Below are positions 16,383 through 24,884 of a stretch of 64,000 bases of DNA, piece by piece. The notes under the pieces are model-generated. The model saw nothing but the letters and a program-made list of their open reading frames with translations. It was not told the origin of the DNA and did no database searches. The number at the start of each line of letters is the position of its first letter. Within the stretch, counting starts at the first letter, position 1. A program made the translations under genes and the position numbers. The stretch covers positions 2,418,001 through 2,482,000 of the forward strand of contig NZ_CP035806.1 of the NCBI RefSeq assembly GCF_004208635.1, read 5' to 3'. The stretch is from Leucobacter triazinivorans. Lineage in GTDB: Bacteria; Actinomycetota; Actinomycetes; Actinomycetales; Microbacteriaceae.

Positions 16383-17339
16383 ATGCCCGAGACGCCCGCC
16401 GCCACCCGCCGCTACTCCTACCTGGGGCCGGCGGGGACGTTTACCGAGGCCGCCCTCAAACAGGTACCCGAGGCCGTGGGGCAGGAGTGGAACCCCGTCA
16501 CGAATCTCGGCGAGGCGCTCGGCGACGTGATCTCCGGCTTCAGCGATGCTGCGATGATCGCGATCGAGAACTCGATCGACGGCGGCGTCACCGTGGCGCA
16601 GGACGCGCTGGCCACGATTCCGGGGCTGCGGATCGTCGGCGAGTACCTCGTGCCGGTGCGCTTCGTGCTCGTGGCGCGACCCGGCACGAGGCTGGAGGAC
16701 ATCGCGGTGGTGACGGGCCACCCCGTCGCATACGGCCAGTGCCGTGCCTGGCTCGACGATCAGGTGCCGCGGCACCGCCACCTCCCGGCCACCTCCAACG
16801 TGCAGGCGGCGGCGGATCTCTTCGACCCCGAGAAGCGTATCGACGCGGCCATCGCGCCCCCCGGCATCGAGGCGCACTACGACGTCGAAGTGCTCGCCGA
16901 GGGGATCGCCGAGAATCCGGATGCCGTCACCCGCTTCGTGCTCGTCAGCCGCACCGCGCCGGTGGGCGAGCCCACGGGTGCCGACAAGACTTCGCTCATC
17001 GTGGAGCTTCCCGAGGATCGTGCGGGCGCGCTGCTCGAGCTGCTCGAGCAGTTCGCGACCCGCGGCGTCAACCTCACCCTGCTCGCCTCGCGCCCCATCG
17101 GCGACCGCATGGGGCGCTACCGCTTCGTCATCGACGCCGAGGGGCACATCAAGGACGAACGCGTGGCCGACGCCCTGCTCGGCGTGAAGCGCTTCAGCCC
17201 CGGGGTCGTCTTCCTCGGTTCGTACCCGCGCGCCGACCGGGTAGCCGCGACGATCCGGGACGCCCATGACGACGACACCTTCCGGGACGCCCGAGACTGG
17301 CTGCGCGGGGTCATCACCGGAGTCGATCACTCGGAGTGA
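16383..17339 (+). CDS. pheA: Prephenate dehydratase
   Basis: 318 residues. It converts prephenate to phenylpyruvate in phenylalanine synthesis. The N-terminal catalytic domain begins RYSYLGPAGTFTEAAL and includes AMIAIENSIDGGV and the DAVTRFVLV segment with the catalytic Thr. A C-terminal ACT regulatory domain (TSLIVELPEDRAGALLELLE ... RGVNLTLLASRPI) should bind phenylalanine for feedback control. No chorismate mutase domain is present, as usual in actinobacteria. ATG 16383 was selected because it gives a normal N-terminus and a well-placed -10 hexamer; the upstream in-frame extension is low complexity. Confidence 0.94.
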   Translation: MPETPAATRRYSYLGPAGTFTEAALKQVPEAVGQEWNPVTNLGEALGDVISGFSDAAMIAIENSIDGGVTVAQDALATIPGLRIVGEYLVPVRFVLVARPGTRLEDIAVVTGHPVAYGQCRAWLDDQVPRHRHLPATSNVQAAADLFDPEKRIDAAIAPPGIEAHYDVEVLAEGIAENPDAVTRFVLVSRTAPVGEPTGADKTSLIVELPEDRAGALLELLEQFATRGVNLTLLASRPIGDRMGRYRFVIDAEGHIKDERVADALLGVKRFSPGVVFLGSYPRADRVAATIRDAHDDDTFRDARDWLRGVITGVDHSE

Positions 17340-17507
17340 CCCGACCGGCCCCGAACGGGGGCTGGTCCGGGCCCCGCGTCTCCAGCCGGCGCGGGCCGGC
17401 GGCGCGGGCCGGTGGCGCGGGCCGGCGGCTCAGGCAGGTGGAGTGGCCCGGTTGCTCAGGCAGGTGGAGCGGCGCTGTTGAGCGGCCCGACAGCAGGGGA
17501 CCACGGC

Positions 17508-18506
17508 TCACACGCGGGGCGACCACTCGGGCAGCACCCGCACGGTGAGCGCCCCCGGATCCACCTCGCCCCGAGCCGCCACGGCGAGACCGAAGTCGTC
17601 GCCGTCGAGTTGGATCGGCTCGGGCCGGGGCACCGCGAGCGCATACCTGGTGGCGCGCGTGTAGCTGACGCTCTTCGTGTCGTTGACGAGGTCGATGATG
17701 CGGCGCCCGGCCTTCGACTTGCGCAGCACCCCGTTCTCCCAGCCGATCTTGTTCCAGATGCGCAGCCACGAGAACGCGCCGAGCGGCCGCAGCGCCACCA
17801 CGTCGAGCTTGCCGTCGTCGATCTCCGCATCCGGGATCAGCAGCACGCCGCCGGGCATCAGCCCGCAGTTGCCGATCATCACCGTGTAGACGGAGAGCGG
17901 CTTCACCGGTGCGCCGTCGACCGAGTAGTGGATCTGCAGCGGGCGGTCGGTGAGCATGGTGCGCACTCCCGCATCGACGTAGGCCAGCCACCCCAGGCGC
18001 TTCTTGAGCGTGGCCTTCGTCGCCGAGATGGTGCGAGCGTCGAGGCCCATGCCCGCCAGCACCAGGAAGACGTGCTCGCTCTCCGACGCGTCCTCGCGCA
18101 CGATCTTCAGCACGCCGAGGTCGATCCGGCGATTGGCGCCGACGAAGGCCGCCCGAACGCTCTCGTCGAAGCGCCCGAGCGGCACGCCGAGGTTGCGGGC
18201 GAGCAGGTTGCCGGTGCCCTGCGGCACGATCGCGAGCGGCGTGCGGCTGCCCCGCAGCACCTCGGAGACGGCGCGGACCGTTCCGTCCCCGCCGCTCGCG
18301 AGAACGACGCTCGCGCCGTCGGCGATCGCGCTGCGGGCGGCCGCGATCCCCGCGTCGTCGGCCGACGTCTCGTACCATCGCGTCGGAGCCCAGCCGGACT
18401 GGCGCTCGCGGAACGCCACCGCGGTGCGCAGCGCCGGGAGATCCGTCTTGAGCGGGTGGTAGACCACGGCAGCGCTCGGCAGGTGTCGCGCGGGAGTGCT
18501 GGGCAT
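17508..18506 (-). CDS. Diacylglycerol kinase-family lipid kinase
   Basis: 332 residues. The ATP-binding motif [15 protein letters not shown] is near residue 65 and [16 protein letters not shown] follows, as in DgkB/YegS-type lipid kinases. A second beta-rich domain contains [20 protein letters not shown]. It phosphorylates diacylglycerol or a related lipid at the membrane. ATG 18506 is preceded by TACGCT seven bases away, so the message is probably leaderless. It is convergent with pheA. The 168-bp gap between them holds GC-rich tandem repeats (GCTCAGGCAGGTGGAG twice). Confidence 0.9.
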   Translation of the reverse strand: MPSTPARHLPSAAVVYHPLKTDLPALRTAVAFRERQSGWAPTRWYETSADDAGIAAARSAIADGASVVLASGGDGTVRAVSEVLRGSRTPLAIVPQGTGNLLARNLGVPLGRFDESVRAAFVGANRRIDLGVLKIVREDASESEHVFLVLAGMGLDARTISATKATLKKRLGWLAYVDAGVRTMLTDRPLQIHYSVDGAPVKPLSVYTVMIGNCGLMPGGVLLIPDAEIDDGKLDVVALRPLGAFSWLRIWNKIGWENGVLRKSKAGRRIIDLVNDTKSVSYTRATRYALAVPRPEPIQLDGDDFGLAVAARGEVDPGALTVRVLPEWSPRV

Positions 18507-18513
18507 GGGATCC

Positions 18514-18519
18514 AGCGTA
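18514..18519 (-). promoter_or_regulatory. -10 element TACGCT, predicted leaderless promoter of the lipid kinase gene
   Basis: The minus strand reads TACGCT-GGATCCC-ATG, with seven bases between hexamer and start codon. Confidence 0.5.
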
Positions 18520-18668
18520 GCGGCCGACGTTCGTGCAGGAGATGCGCGTTCATGCAGGACGAGAGCGGCGAAACGCTCCTGCGCGATCGGTTTTGTCCTG
18601 CGTGAGCGGCGGCTCTCGCCGGCGCGAGCGGCGGTTCGCCGCCCGGGCGCGGTACAGACGGGCACCGC

Positions 18669-18674
18669 TAAGCT
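18669..18674 (+). promoter_or_regulatory. -10 element TAAGCT, predicted leaderless promoter of serS
   Basis: TAAGCT-GGGAGCC-GTG. The same TAAGCT, at the same distance from the mature 5' end, precedes the tRNA-Ser gene at 21016. Confidence 0.5.
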
Positions 18675-18681
18675 GGGAGCC

Positions 18682-19947
18682 GTGATCGATCCAGTACTGC
18701 TCCGCACCGATCCCGAGGCCGTCAAGCGCTCCCAGCGAGCGCGTGGAAACGATGAGGCCGTGGTGGACGAGGCGCTCGCCGCCGACACCGCCCGTCGTTC
18801 GGCGCTGACGGAGTTCGAGACGCTGCGCGCCGAGCAGAAGGAGTTCGGCGCGCGCGTGAAGGCCGCGCCCAAGGACGAGAAGCCGGCGCTCATCGCCCAG
18901 GCGCAGCAGCTCGCCGCCTCGGTGAAGGCTGCCGAGGCCCGCGCCAAGGAGGCCGAGGCCGCGCTCGAGGCCGTCGCGATGCGCATCGAGAACATCGTCG
19001 TCGCGGGGGTGCCCTCGGGCGGCGAGGAGAACTTCGTCACGCTGCGCGAGGTCGGCTCGAAGCCGGAGTTCGACTTCGAGGCGCGGGATCACCTGGAGCT
19101 GGGCGAGATGCTCGGCGCCATCGACATGGAGCGCGGCGCGAAGGTGTCGGGAGCGCGGTTCTACTTCCTGCGCGGCGTGGGCGCGCGGCTCGAGCTGGCA
19201 CTCATGAACCTGGCGCTGGATCGGGCGCTCGCGCACGGCTTCACCCCGCTCATCACGCCCACGCTCGTGAAGCCGGAGATCATGCAGGGCACGGGCTTCC
19301 TGGGAGAGCACGCCGACGAGGTCTACCATCTGCCGGCTCAGGATCTGTTCCTCACCGGCACGAGCGAGGTGGCCCTTGCGGGCTACCACGCCGACGAGAT
19401 CCTCGACCTGTCGCGCGGGCCGGTGCGCTACGCGGGCTGGTCCACGTGCTATCGCAGCGAGGCCGGTTCGCACGGCAAGGACACGCGAGGGATCCTGCGC
19501 GTGCACCAGTTCAACAAGCTCGAGATGTTCGTCTACACCACGCCTGAGGAAGCCGAGGCCGAGCACGACCGTCTGGTCGCATGGCAGGAGGAGATGCTGC
19601 AGGCGCTGGGGCTGCACTATCGCGTGATCGACGTGGCCGCGGGGGATCTGGGATCGAGCGCGGCGCGCAAGTTCGACATCGAGGCCTGGGTGCCCACCCA
19701 GGGCGCCTACCGCGAGCTCACCTCCACGTCCAACTGCACCACGTACCAGTCCCGCCGTCTCGCGACGCGCTTCCGCACGGAGTCGGGCAAGACCGCGCCG
19801 GTCGCGACGCTGAACGGCACACTCGCGACCACGAGGTGGCTGGTGGCGATCCTCGAGACCCATCAGCGCGCCGACGGCAGCGTCGTGGTGCCCGAGGCGC
19901 TGCGTCCGTACCTGGGCGGGCTCGAGACCCTGACTCCGGAGGCCTGA
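18682..19947 (+). CDS. serS: Seryl-tRNA synthetase
   Basis: 421 residues, normal length. It charges tRNA-Ser with serine. The N-terminal coiled-coil arm (~residues 30-105, rich in Ala/Glu/Lys) binds the long variable arm. The class II catalytic domain has motif 2 [20 protein letters not shown] and motif 3 around [16 protein letters not shown], with [13 protein letters not shown] between. The GTG 18682 start gives [11 protein letters not shown], the usual N-terminus. The next gene begins 4 bp after the stop. No T-box leader is apparent upstream. Confidence 0.96.
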   Translation: MIDPVLLRTDPEAVKRSQRARGNDEAVVDEALAADTARRSALTEFETLRAEQKEFGARVKAAPKDEKPALIAQAQQLAASVKAAEARAKEAEAALEAVAMRIENIVVAGVPSGGEENFVTLREVGSKPEFDFEARDHLELGEMLGAIDMERGAKVSGARFYFLRGVGARLELALMNLALDRALAHGFTPLITPTLVKPEIMQGTGFLGEHADEVYHLPAQDLFLTGTSEVALAGYHADEILDLSRGPVRYAGWSTCYRSEAGSHGKDTRGILRVHQFNKLEMFVYTTPEEAEAEHDRLVAWQEEMLQALGLHYRVIDVAAGDLGSSAARKFDIEAWVPTQGAYRELTSTSNCTTYQSRRLATRFRTESGKTAPVATLNGTLATTRWLVAILETHQRADGSVVVPEALRPYLGGLETLTPEA

Positions 19948-19951
19948 GCGC

Positions 19952-20812
19952 ATGGCGAATACCGTCTCCGCCGCAGAGCGGCACCTCATCGCGCTCGACC
20001 TCGACGGCACCGTGCTGCACCACGGGTTCGCCGGCGCCGGCGACGATCCCGAATCGGGGCACATCGACCCCGAGCTCGGCGACGCGATCCGCGCGCTGCA
20101 CGATGCCGGCCACGAGGTCGTCATCGCGACGGGCCGCTCCGTCGACGCGACGCTGCCGATCGTCGAGCAGCTGCGGATCCGCCCCGAGTGGATCGTTGCG
20201 GCCAACGGCGCGGTGACGCTGCGCCGGGATCCGCTCGCGCATCGCGCCTACCGGCGCGAGTACGTCGAGGCCTTCGACCCGAGCGACGCGCTCGTCAAGA
20301 TCCGCACGCAGCTCGTCACCGCCCGCTTCGCGGTCGAGCTGGCCGACGGCGGCTTCCTGTACACCGACACGATTCCCACGGGCACGCTGCCGTCGCGGCA
20401 GCGCCGCGTGCGCTTCGAGGAGCTGCTGGGCGTGCAGGCCTCGCGCGTGGTCGTGGTGTCGCCCGATCACCGGCTCGAGGAGTTCCTGGACGCGGTCGAG
20501 ACCCTCGGGCTCACGCACGTCTCGTACGCCGTGGGCAGCACGTCGTGGCTCGACATCGCACCCGACGGCGTGACGAAGGCGAGTGCGCTCGAGGTGATCG
20601 CGGAGAAGGTCGGCATCGACGACTCCCGGATCTTCGCGGCGGGCGACGGGCGCAACGACATCGACATGCTGCGCTGGGCGGCGCGTCGCGGCGACGCGGT
20701 GGCGATGGGGCAGGCCGTGCCTGAGGTGCAGGCCGCGGCGGGCCGCGTCACCGGCACGATCGAGGAGGTCGGCCTGCTCACCGCGCTGCGCGAGCGCTTC
20801 GCCTGGTTGTGA
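19952..20812 (+). CDS. HAD-superfamily hydrolase, Cof-like subclass IIB
   Basis: 286 residues. The catalytic motif LIALDLDGTVLHHG is at the N-terminus, VIATGRSVDATLPI is motif II, and AAGDGRNDIDMLRWA supplies the metal-binding Asp residues of motif IV. The large central cap is typical of Cof/YbiV phosphatases that act on sugar or cofactor phosphates. It is probably co-transcribed with serS (4 bp apart). The specific substrate is unknown. Confidence 0.88.
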   Translation: MANTVSAAERHLIALDLDGTVLHHGFAGAGDDPESGHIDPELGDAIRALHDAGHEVVIATGRSVDATLPIVEQLRIRPEWIVAANGAVTLRRDPLAHRAYRREYVEAFDPSDALVKIRTQLVTARFAVELADGGFLYTDTIPTGTLPSRQRRVRFEELLGVQASRVVVVSPDHRLEEFLDAVETLGLTHVSYAVGSTSWLDIAPDGVTKASALEVIAEKVGIDDSRIFAAGDGRNDIDMLRWAARRGDAVAMGQAVPEVQAAAGRVTGTIEEVGLLTALRERFAWL

Positions 20813-20873
20813 TCCCGCGCGAACCTCTGAGTATGGAGCGCCGTGGTCACCCGTGCGGCTCCCGGGCCCCGCG

Positions 20874-20930
20874 TCGCGCGCCAGTTGTTGTGACCTCAAC
20901 CGGCGCGAGGTGACAACAACTGACGCGCGA
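20874..20930. repeat. Hairpin element family A, copy 1 (CGCGCGTCAG type)
   Basis: Arms TCGCGCGCCAGTTGTTGT... and ...ACAACAACTGACGCGCGA pair over about 24 bp with two mismatches around an 8-base loop. It lies between the Cof-like gene and tRNA-Ser. It is the most diverged of five copies in this window. Confidence 0.85.
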
Positions 20931-21002
20931 AACCCTTGGGCAGCCGTGGGGCCGACAGCGGCGCGGGTCGGGTGGCGTGGGATCGCGCCACCGCCGCTTT
21001 GC

Positions 21003-21008
21003 TAAGCT
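21003..21008 (+). promoter_or_regulatory. -10 element TAAGCT of the tRNA-Ser promoter
   Basis: GCTAAGCTCGAC lies seven bases before the mature tRNA 5' end. It is the same hexamer as in the serS and purine nucleoside phosphorylase promoters. Confidence 0.45.
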
Positions 21009-21015
21009 CGACGGC

Positions 21016-21106
21016 GGAGGGTTGTCCGAGCGGCCGAAGGAACTTGTCTTGAAAACAAGCATGCAGTAACCCTGCATCAGGGGTTCAAATCCCCTACCCT
21101 CCGCCA
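21016..21106 (+). tRNA. tRNA-Ser (anticodon UGA)
   Basis: Class II tRNA with an 88-nt body plus an encoded CCA (21104-21106). The acceptor stem pairs GGAGGGT with ACCCTCC. The anticodon arm is CTTGT-CTTGAAA-ACAAG with anticodon TGA. A long variable arm (ATGCAGTAACCCTGCAT) marks it as serine. The T arm contains GGTTCAAATCC. It is followed at once by an intrinsic terminator. Confidence 0.97.
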
Positions 21107-21136
21107 AAACCCCACCGCTGAGCGGTGGGGTTTTCG
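21107..21136 (+). terminator. Rho-independent terminator of tRNA-Ser
   Basis: AAAACCCCACCGC-TGA-GCGGTGGGGTTTT: a 9-bp GC stem extended by A/T pairs, with a T run on the 3' side. It begins directly after the CCA end. The remaining 240 bp before the next gene show no further feature. Confidence 0.93.
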
Positions 21137-21376
21137 TGTTGCGCCTCGCCCCACCGACCCTCGACAGGCGAGAAACGGGGGCGAAACGGGGGAATCTCCC
21201 TCGTTTTCCGCCACTCGGCCGAGGCTGTGGGGCCTGAGGGAACCATCGCGGTGGGCAGGTTGAGACCGCATCGTGGTCGAGCGGGCGGAGTCCGTGTTGC
21301 GGTGCAACGGCTGAGCCCTTCCCGGGTGCAGACAGCCGGGAAGGGCTCAGGAGGTGGGGCGGTCTCGCCCGGTGCC

Positions 21377-22810
21377 TCAGGCGCTCGCGAGCTGCGGCGC
21401 GGCGGATCCGGATCCCGCGCTGGAGCCGGATCCCGCGCCGGAGCCGGATCCCGCGGCGGATCCGGCTCCCGCACTGGAGCCGGCCGCTCCGGCGGCTCCT
21501 GACGAATCCGCAGCCGATCCGGCCCGAGCCGGCAGGCCGCCCGCGGGAATCGAGTCGCCGTCGTAGGCGAGATACCCGCGCTGGATCTCGATCTTGTCGG
21601 CGATGAATTTGGCGTCGTGCCACACGCCCCAGATGAAGGTGGAGCCGCGGTGCGACTGCCAGGGCAGGCCGAGGAAGTACACGCCGGGCTCGGTCGAGAC
21701 GCCGCGTTCGTGCTGCGGGCGGCCGTGCTCGTCGAGGGCGTCGACCTGCAGCCAGCCGTAGTCGACGCGGAAGCCGGTGGCCCAGACGATCGAGGTGATG
21801 CCCGCCGCGGCGAGATCGAGTTCGAGGATCGGATCCGCGGCACACGCGGGGAGCGGGCCGAGGTCGCGTGCTTCCGGTTCCTCGGGCAGGTCGATGCCCA
21901 TGCGCGCGACGTAGGCGTCGGCCTCGTCGAGGATCGAGAGGTAGTTCTCGTCGCCCCGACGCAGGTTCTGCTCCAGGTCAGAGCCGAAGCGCATCACGCC
22001 GTCGGCGTAGGCGTTGGCGCGGCCCACAAGGGTAATGCCGTCCGCCGCGAGATCGCGGAAGTCGATGGTTTGGCCGCCGTTCGCGCCGCTCACCGCGATC
22101 GTGACATGCTCGGCCCCCTCGGCCGGCGTGGACTTCTCCCACAGCCCGAGCGTGCCGAGCCACCACACGAAGCTGCGGTTGCGGTAACGCTGCGGCGGGC
22201 GATCGTGCGGGCCGACCGCGAGAAAGACCTCCCGCCCCGCTTGGCGCAGCTCGTCGGCGATCTGCACCCCCGAGGATCCCGCGCCGACGACGAGTACGGC
22301 TCCCTCAGGCAGCTGCTGCGGATTGCGGTAGTGGCTGGAGTGGATCTGCTGCACATCGGCGCCCGCGGGCACGATCGGCGGCACCGACGGCAGCTGGAAG
22401 GCGCCGGTCGCCGCGACGACGTACCGGGCCTCGACGGGACCCGCGCTGGTCTGCGCCACGAAGCCGCCGCGGCCCTCGTTGCGGCGCACCGAGGCCACCT
22501 CGACACCGGTGCGGATCGGCAGTCCGAACGTCTCGGCGTAGGCCTCGAAGTAGGCCGCGACGCGCTCCTTCGGAGCGAACTCGTCGGGGTCGACGTCGTC
22601 GAACTCGAGTCCCGGGAAGCGATCGTGCCAGGCAGGGCCGTTGGCGACCAGCGAGTCCCAGCGCTCGGAGCGCCAGCGCTCCGCGATGCGGTTGCGCTCG
22701 AGGACGACGTGGGGGATGCCGCGTGCGGTCAGGTGCTCGCTCATGGCGACCCCGGCCTGGCCGGCGCCGACGACGAGGACCTCGGTGACCTCGGCTTCTG
22801 GGCTGGACAT
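21377..22810 (-). CDS. NAD(P)-binding flavin monooxygenase (FMO/BVMO-like)
   Basis: 477 residues. An N-terminal FAD-binding GAGQAG (VLVVGAGQAGVAMSEHL) and a second dinucleotide site VLVVGAGSSGVQIADEL near residue 180 are separated by the segment IHSSHYRNP. That segment occupies the place of the flavin monooxygenase fingerprint. It should oxygenate a small organic substrate using NAD(P)H and O2. It is not in an obvious operon. The start ATG 22810 has GGAGAAG upstream; an ORF extension to 23002 is not supported. The last ~50 residues are a Gly/Ser/Ala repeat tail encoded by 18-bp DNA repeats. Confidence 0.85.
   Translation of the reverse strand: MSSPEAEVTEVLVVGAGQAGVAMSEHLTARGIPHVVLERNRIAERWRSERWDSLVANGPAWHDRFPGLEFDDVDPDEFAPKERVAAYFEAYAETFGLPIRTGVEVASVRRNEGRGGFVAQTSAGPVEARYVVAATGAFQLPSVPPIVPAGADVQQIHSSHYRNPQQLPEGAVLVVGAGSSGVQIADELRQAGREVFLAVGPHDRPPQRYRNRSFVWWLGTLGLWEKSTPAEGAEHVTIAVSGANGGQTIDFRDLAADGITLVGRANAYADGVMRFGSDLEQNLRRGDENYLSILDEADAYVARMGIDLPEEPEARDLGPLPACAADPILELDLAAAGITSIVWATGFRVDYGWLQVDALDEHGRPQHERGVSTEPGVYFLGLPWQSHRGSTFIWGVWHDAKFIADKIEIQRGYLAYDGDSIPAGGLPARAGSAADSSGAAGAAGSSAGAGSAAGSGSGAGSGSSAGSGSAAPQLASA
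21411..21482 (-). repeat. Four in-frame 18-bp tandem repeats at the 3' end of the monooxygenase gene
   Basis: Units at 21411, 21429, 21447 and 21465 (plus-strand type GATCCCGCGCCGGAGCCG). They encode Gly/Ser/Ala hexapeptides outside the enzyme fold. Confidence 0.88.
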
Positions 22811-23033
22811 AGTTCTTCTCCACTCGGATGGCTCGATGGCGAGGAGCGGTCCGGCGTGCCCGCCGGGATCCGCGCCGGGGATGAGAACCACCTCATCCCG
22901 CTGCCCCCAGCAAACCCCAGGAAGTGCCGGCAAGGCCAATATGGATTCGCGGTCCACTGCATCTACTGGAAAGATGCAGCCATCGAACTGGATCGCTTTC
23001 ATGCATGTATGTGGAGCTCATCAGCTCGCGCGT

Positions 23034-23280
23034 GTGGATCCTGACTGCGTTCGCTGCGCTCTCTGCGCGCAGGATGACGCGTGGGGCTGCCCGGTCATCC
23101 TGCGTGAGCGGAGCGAATCGCAGGATCCACTCGACGGGCGGTTCGCGCGGGCGGCGCCGCCCCGTCATCCTGCGCGAGCGGAGCGAATCGCAGGATCCAC
23201 TCGACGGGCGGTTCGCGCGGGCGGCGCCGCCCCGTCATCCTGCGTGAGCGGAGCGAATCGCAGGATCCACTCGACGGGTG
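23034..23280. repeat. REP-like cluster including a 70-bp tandem repeat
   Basis: An inverted REP copy (23034-23078) is followed by three forward copies whose GTCATCC starts are at 23094, 23164 and 23234, exactly 70 bp apart. The 70-bp unit is the hairpin plus a GC-rich linker. The remaining bases of the 550-bp gap (22811-23033 and 23281-23360) show only GC-rich low complexity. Confidence 0.9.
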
Positions 23281-23360
23281 CGGGCGGCGCTGCAGGCGCG
23301 GGTGCGGGCGGCGGGGGCGGCGCTGCGGGCGCGGGCGCGGGCGCGTGAGGGGGCCCGCGC

Positions 23361-24278
23361 TCAGGGCAGCGGGTCGGCGAGCAGCTCGCGCACCGCGGCC
23401 TCGACCGCCCGCGCCCGCGCAGAGCGCCGAGACTGCGCGAGCGACGAGACCGCGACGCTGAGGCTCGGCACGGAGTCGGTGATCTCGATCGCGACGGTGC
23501 GCGCGCCGGTGTATGTCTGCTCGATGCGGGGCCGCTGATTGAGGATCGAGTAGCCTAGCCCGGCGGCGACCATCGAGCGCACCGTCTCGTAGCTCGAGCT
23601 GCGGTATTTGATCCGCGGGGTGATGCCCGCCTGCAGCAGGATCCCCTGGAAATAGGCGCTGCTGCTCGGCAGGTCGAGCAGCACGAACGGGTCCTCGGCG
23701 ACGTCGGCCAGGGCGATCCGCTTGCGCGATGCGAGTCGGTGCTCGGTGTGGACGATGACGTGCGGGCGGAACTCGCCCACGATCTCCCGGTCGATGCCGT
23801 CGGCCTCGGTGAGGTCGTAGGTGATTGCGAGTTCGGCGCGACCGCCCCGCAGTGCGGCGATGCTCTCCTCGTGGTCGCCCTCGGTGACCGCGACCTCGAG
23901 TTCGGGGTGCCGTTGCTGCAGCGTGCTGATGAGCTGGGGGAGCAGGAAGGGTGCGAGCGTGTTGAAGCAGGCGACCGTGATCGAACCTCGCACGTCGCGC
24001 TGCTCGGCGCGGATCGTCTCGATCGTGTCGTTCAGGTGGTCGAAGAGCTGGTGCGAGTGCCGCAGCAGCGTCTCGCCGGCGGGGGTGAGCACGAGGCCCT
24101 TGGAGTGCTGCCGAATGAACAGGGGTGCGCCGAGGGCGCGCTCGAGCTGCGTGATCGCCGTCGACACCGCCGACTGCGCGACGTGGAGCTCCTGGCTGGC
24201 CGCGGTCATGTTGAGCGTCTTCGCGCACTCGGCGAAGTAGACCAGCTGAGTGAGTGTGATCGGGAATCGCTGCGGCAC
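23361..24278 (-). CDS. LysR-family transcriptional regulator
   Basis: 305 residues. The N-terminal winged HTH is standard (QLVYFAECAKTLNMTAASQE ... QSAVSTAITQLERALGAPLF). The effector-binding fold follows from about residue 92 (GSITVACFNTLAPFLLPQLI). It diverges from the RidA/DUF1028/M20/aldehyde dehydrogenase operon. The intergenic region carries T-N11-A LysR-type sites at 24339 and 24371. The same two-site arrangement precedes the aminotransferase gene at 28665, so both units are probably its targets. Confidence 0.93.
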   Translation of the reverse strand: MPQRFPITLTQLVYFAECAKTLNMTAASQELHVAQSAVSTAITQLERALGAPLFIRQHSKGLVLTPAGETLLRHSHQLFDHLNDTIETIRAEQRDVRGSITVACFNTLAPFLLPQLISTLQQRHPELEVAVTEGDHEESIAALRGGRAELAITYDLTEADGIDREIVGEFRPHVIVHTEHRLASRKRIALADVAEDPFVLLDLPSSSAYFQGILLQAGITPRIKYRSSSYETVRSMVAAGLGYSILNQRPRIEQTYTGARTVAIEITDSVPSLSVAVSSLAQSRRSARARAVEAAVRELLADPLP

Positions 24279-24338
24279 GGTCGTTCTCCCTGCGTCCGGT
24301 CCCGCTGCGGCGCCGCGCGCCGCGCCGCGCCGCAGGTG

Positions 24339-24384
24339 ATCTGTTCAATAGATCGACTGGGTAACTTTTCTCTATTTTACAGAT
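24339..24384. promoter_or_regulatory. Two-site LysR-type operator at the lysR-ridA promoter
   Basis: Site 1, ATCTG-TTCAA-TAGAT (24339-24353), has T-N11-A geometry. Site 2, TTTTCTCTATTTTACAGAT (24366-24384), holds a copy of the same motif on the other strand (ATCTGTAAAATAGA). Core starts are 32 bp apart. TTTACA in site 2, with GAGAAT 18 bp later, could be -35/-10 for the ridA operon. Confidence 0.6.
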
Positions 24385-24451
24385 GCTGCTACCGCTCCCG
24401 AGAATGGTGCCACGAGAACACGATCATTCACCACTCGACGAGGAGGACCCC

Positions 24452-24874
24452 GTGGCCGAGACGACCCACGTGCGCCTGAGGAAGTTCAATACGCAGGAGA
24501 CCTATCCCGAGCAGAACCTCGACAACGACCTCTGCCAGGCGGTCGTGGCGAACGGCGTCGTGTACCTCCGCGGGCAGATCGGGCAGGATCTCGACACCCG
24601 CGAGTCGGTGGGGATCGGCGACGTGACCGCTCAGACCGAGCAGGCCATGGCGAACATCAAGATGCTCCTCGAGGAGGCGGGCAGCCGTATCGAGGATATC
24701 GTCAAGGTGACCATCTACATCATCGACCCCCGATACCGCGAGGACGTGTATCGCACCGTCGGCAAGTGGCTGAAGGGCGTCTACCCGGTCTCGACCGGCA
24801 TCGTGGTGCAGGCGCTCGCACGCCCCGAGTGGCTCGTCGAGATCGACGCCACGGCCGTCATCAGCGAGCGATAG
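24452..24874 (+). CDS. RidA (YjgF/YER057c/UK114) family protein
   Basis: 140 residues. RidA proteins hydrolyse reactive enamine/imine intermediates made by PLP enzymes or flavin oxidases. The trimer-forming fold is recognisable from VVANGVVYLRGQIGQDLDTR, then ANIKMLLEEAG, then DIVKVTIYIIDPRYRED. The usual RidA active-site Arg is not obvious at the C-terminus (ARPEWLVEIDATAVI), so it may belong to another Rid subgroup. The start GTG 24452 has AGGAGG upstream. It is the first gene of the operon with DUF1028, M20 amidohydrolase and aldehyde dehydrogenase. Confidence 0.85.
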   Translation: MAETTHVRLRKFNTQETYPEQNLDNDLCQAVVANGVVYLRGQIGQDLDTRESVGIGDVTAQTEQAMANIKMLLEEAGSRIEDIVKVTIYIIDPRYREDVYRTVGKWLKGVYPVSTGIVVQALARPEWLVEIDATAVISER

Positions 24875-24884
24875 GGATCGCGCC

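Noticed and set aside
18507..18681. T-box or other riboswitch upstream of serS
   Set aside because: No T-box core sequence or antiterminator was found, and the predicted promoter leaves no leader.
22811..23002. Longer N-terminus for the flavin monooxygenase (ORF start at 23002)
   Set aside because: The conserved fold begins at MSSPEAEV with a good Shine-Dalgarno sequence; the extension has no family similarity.
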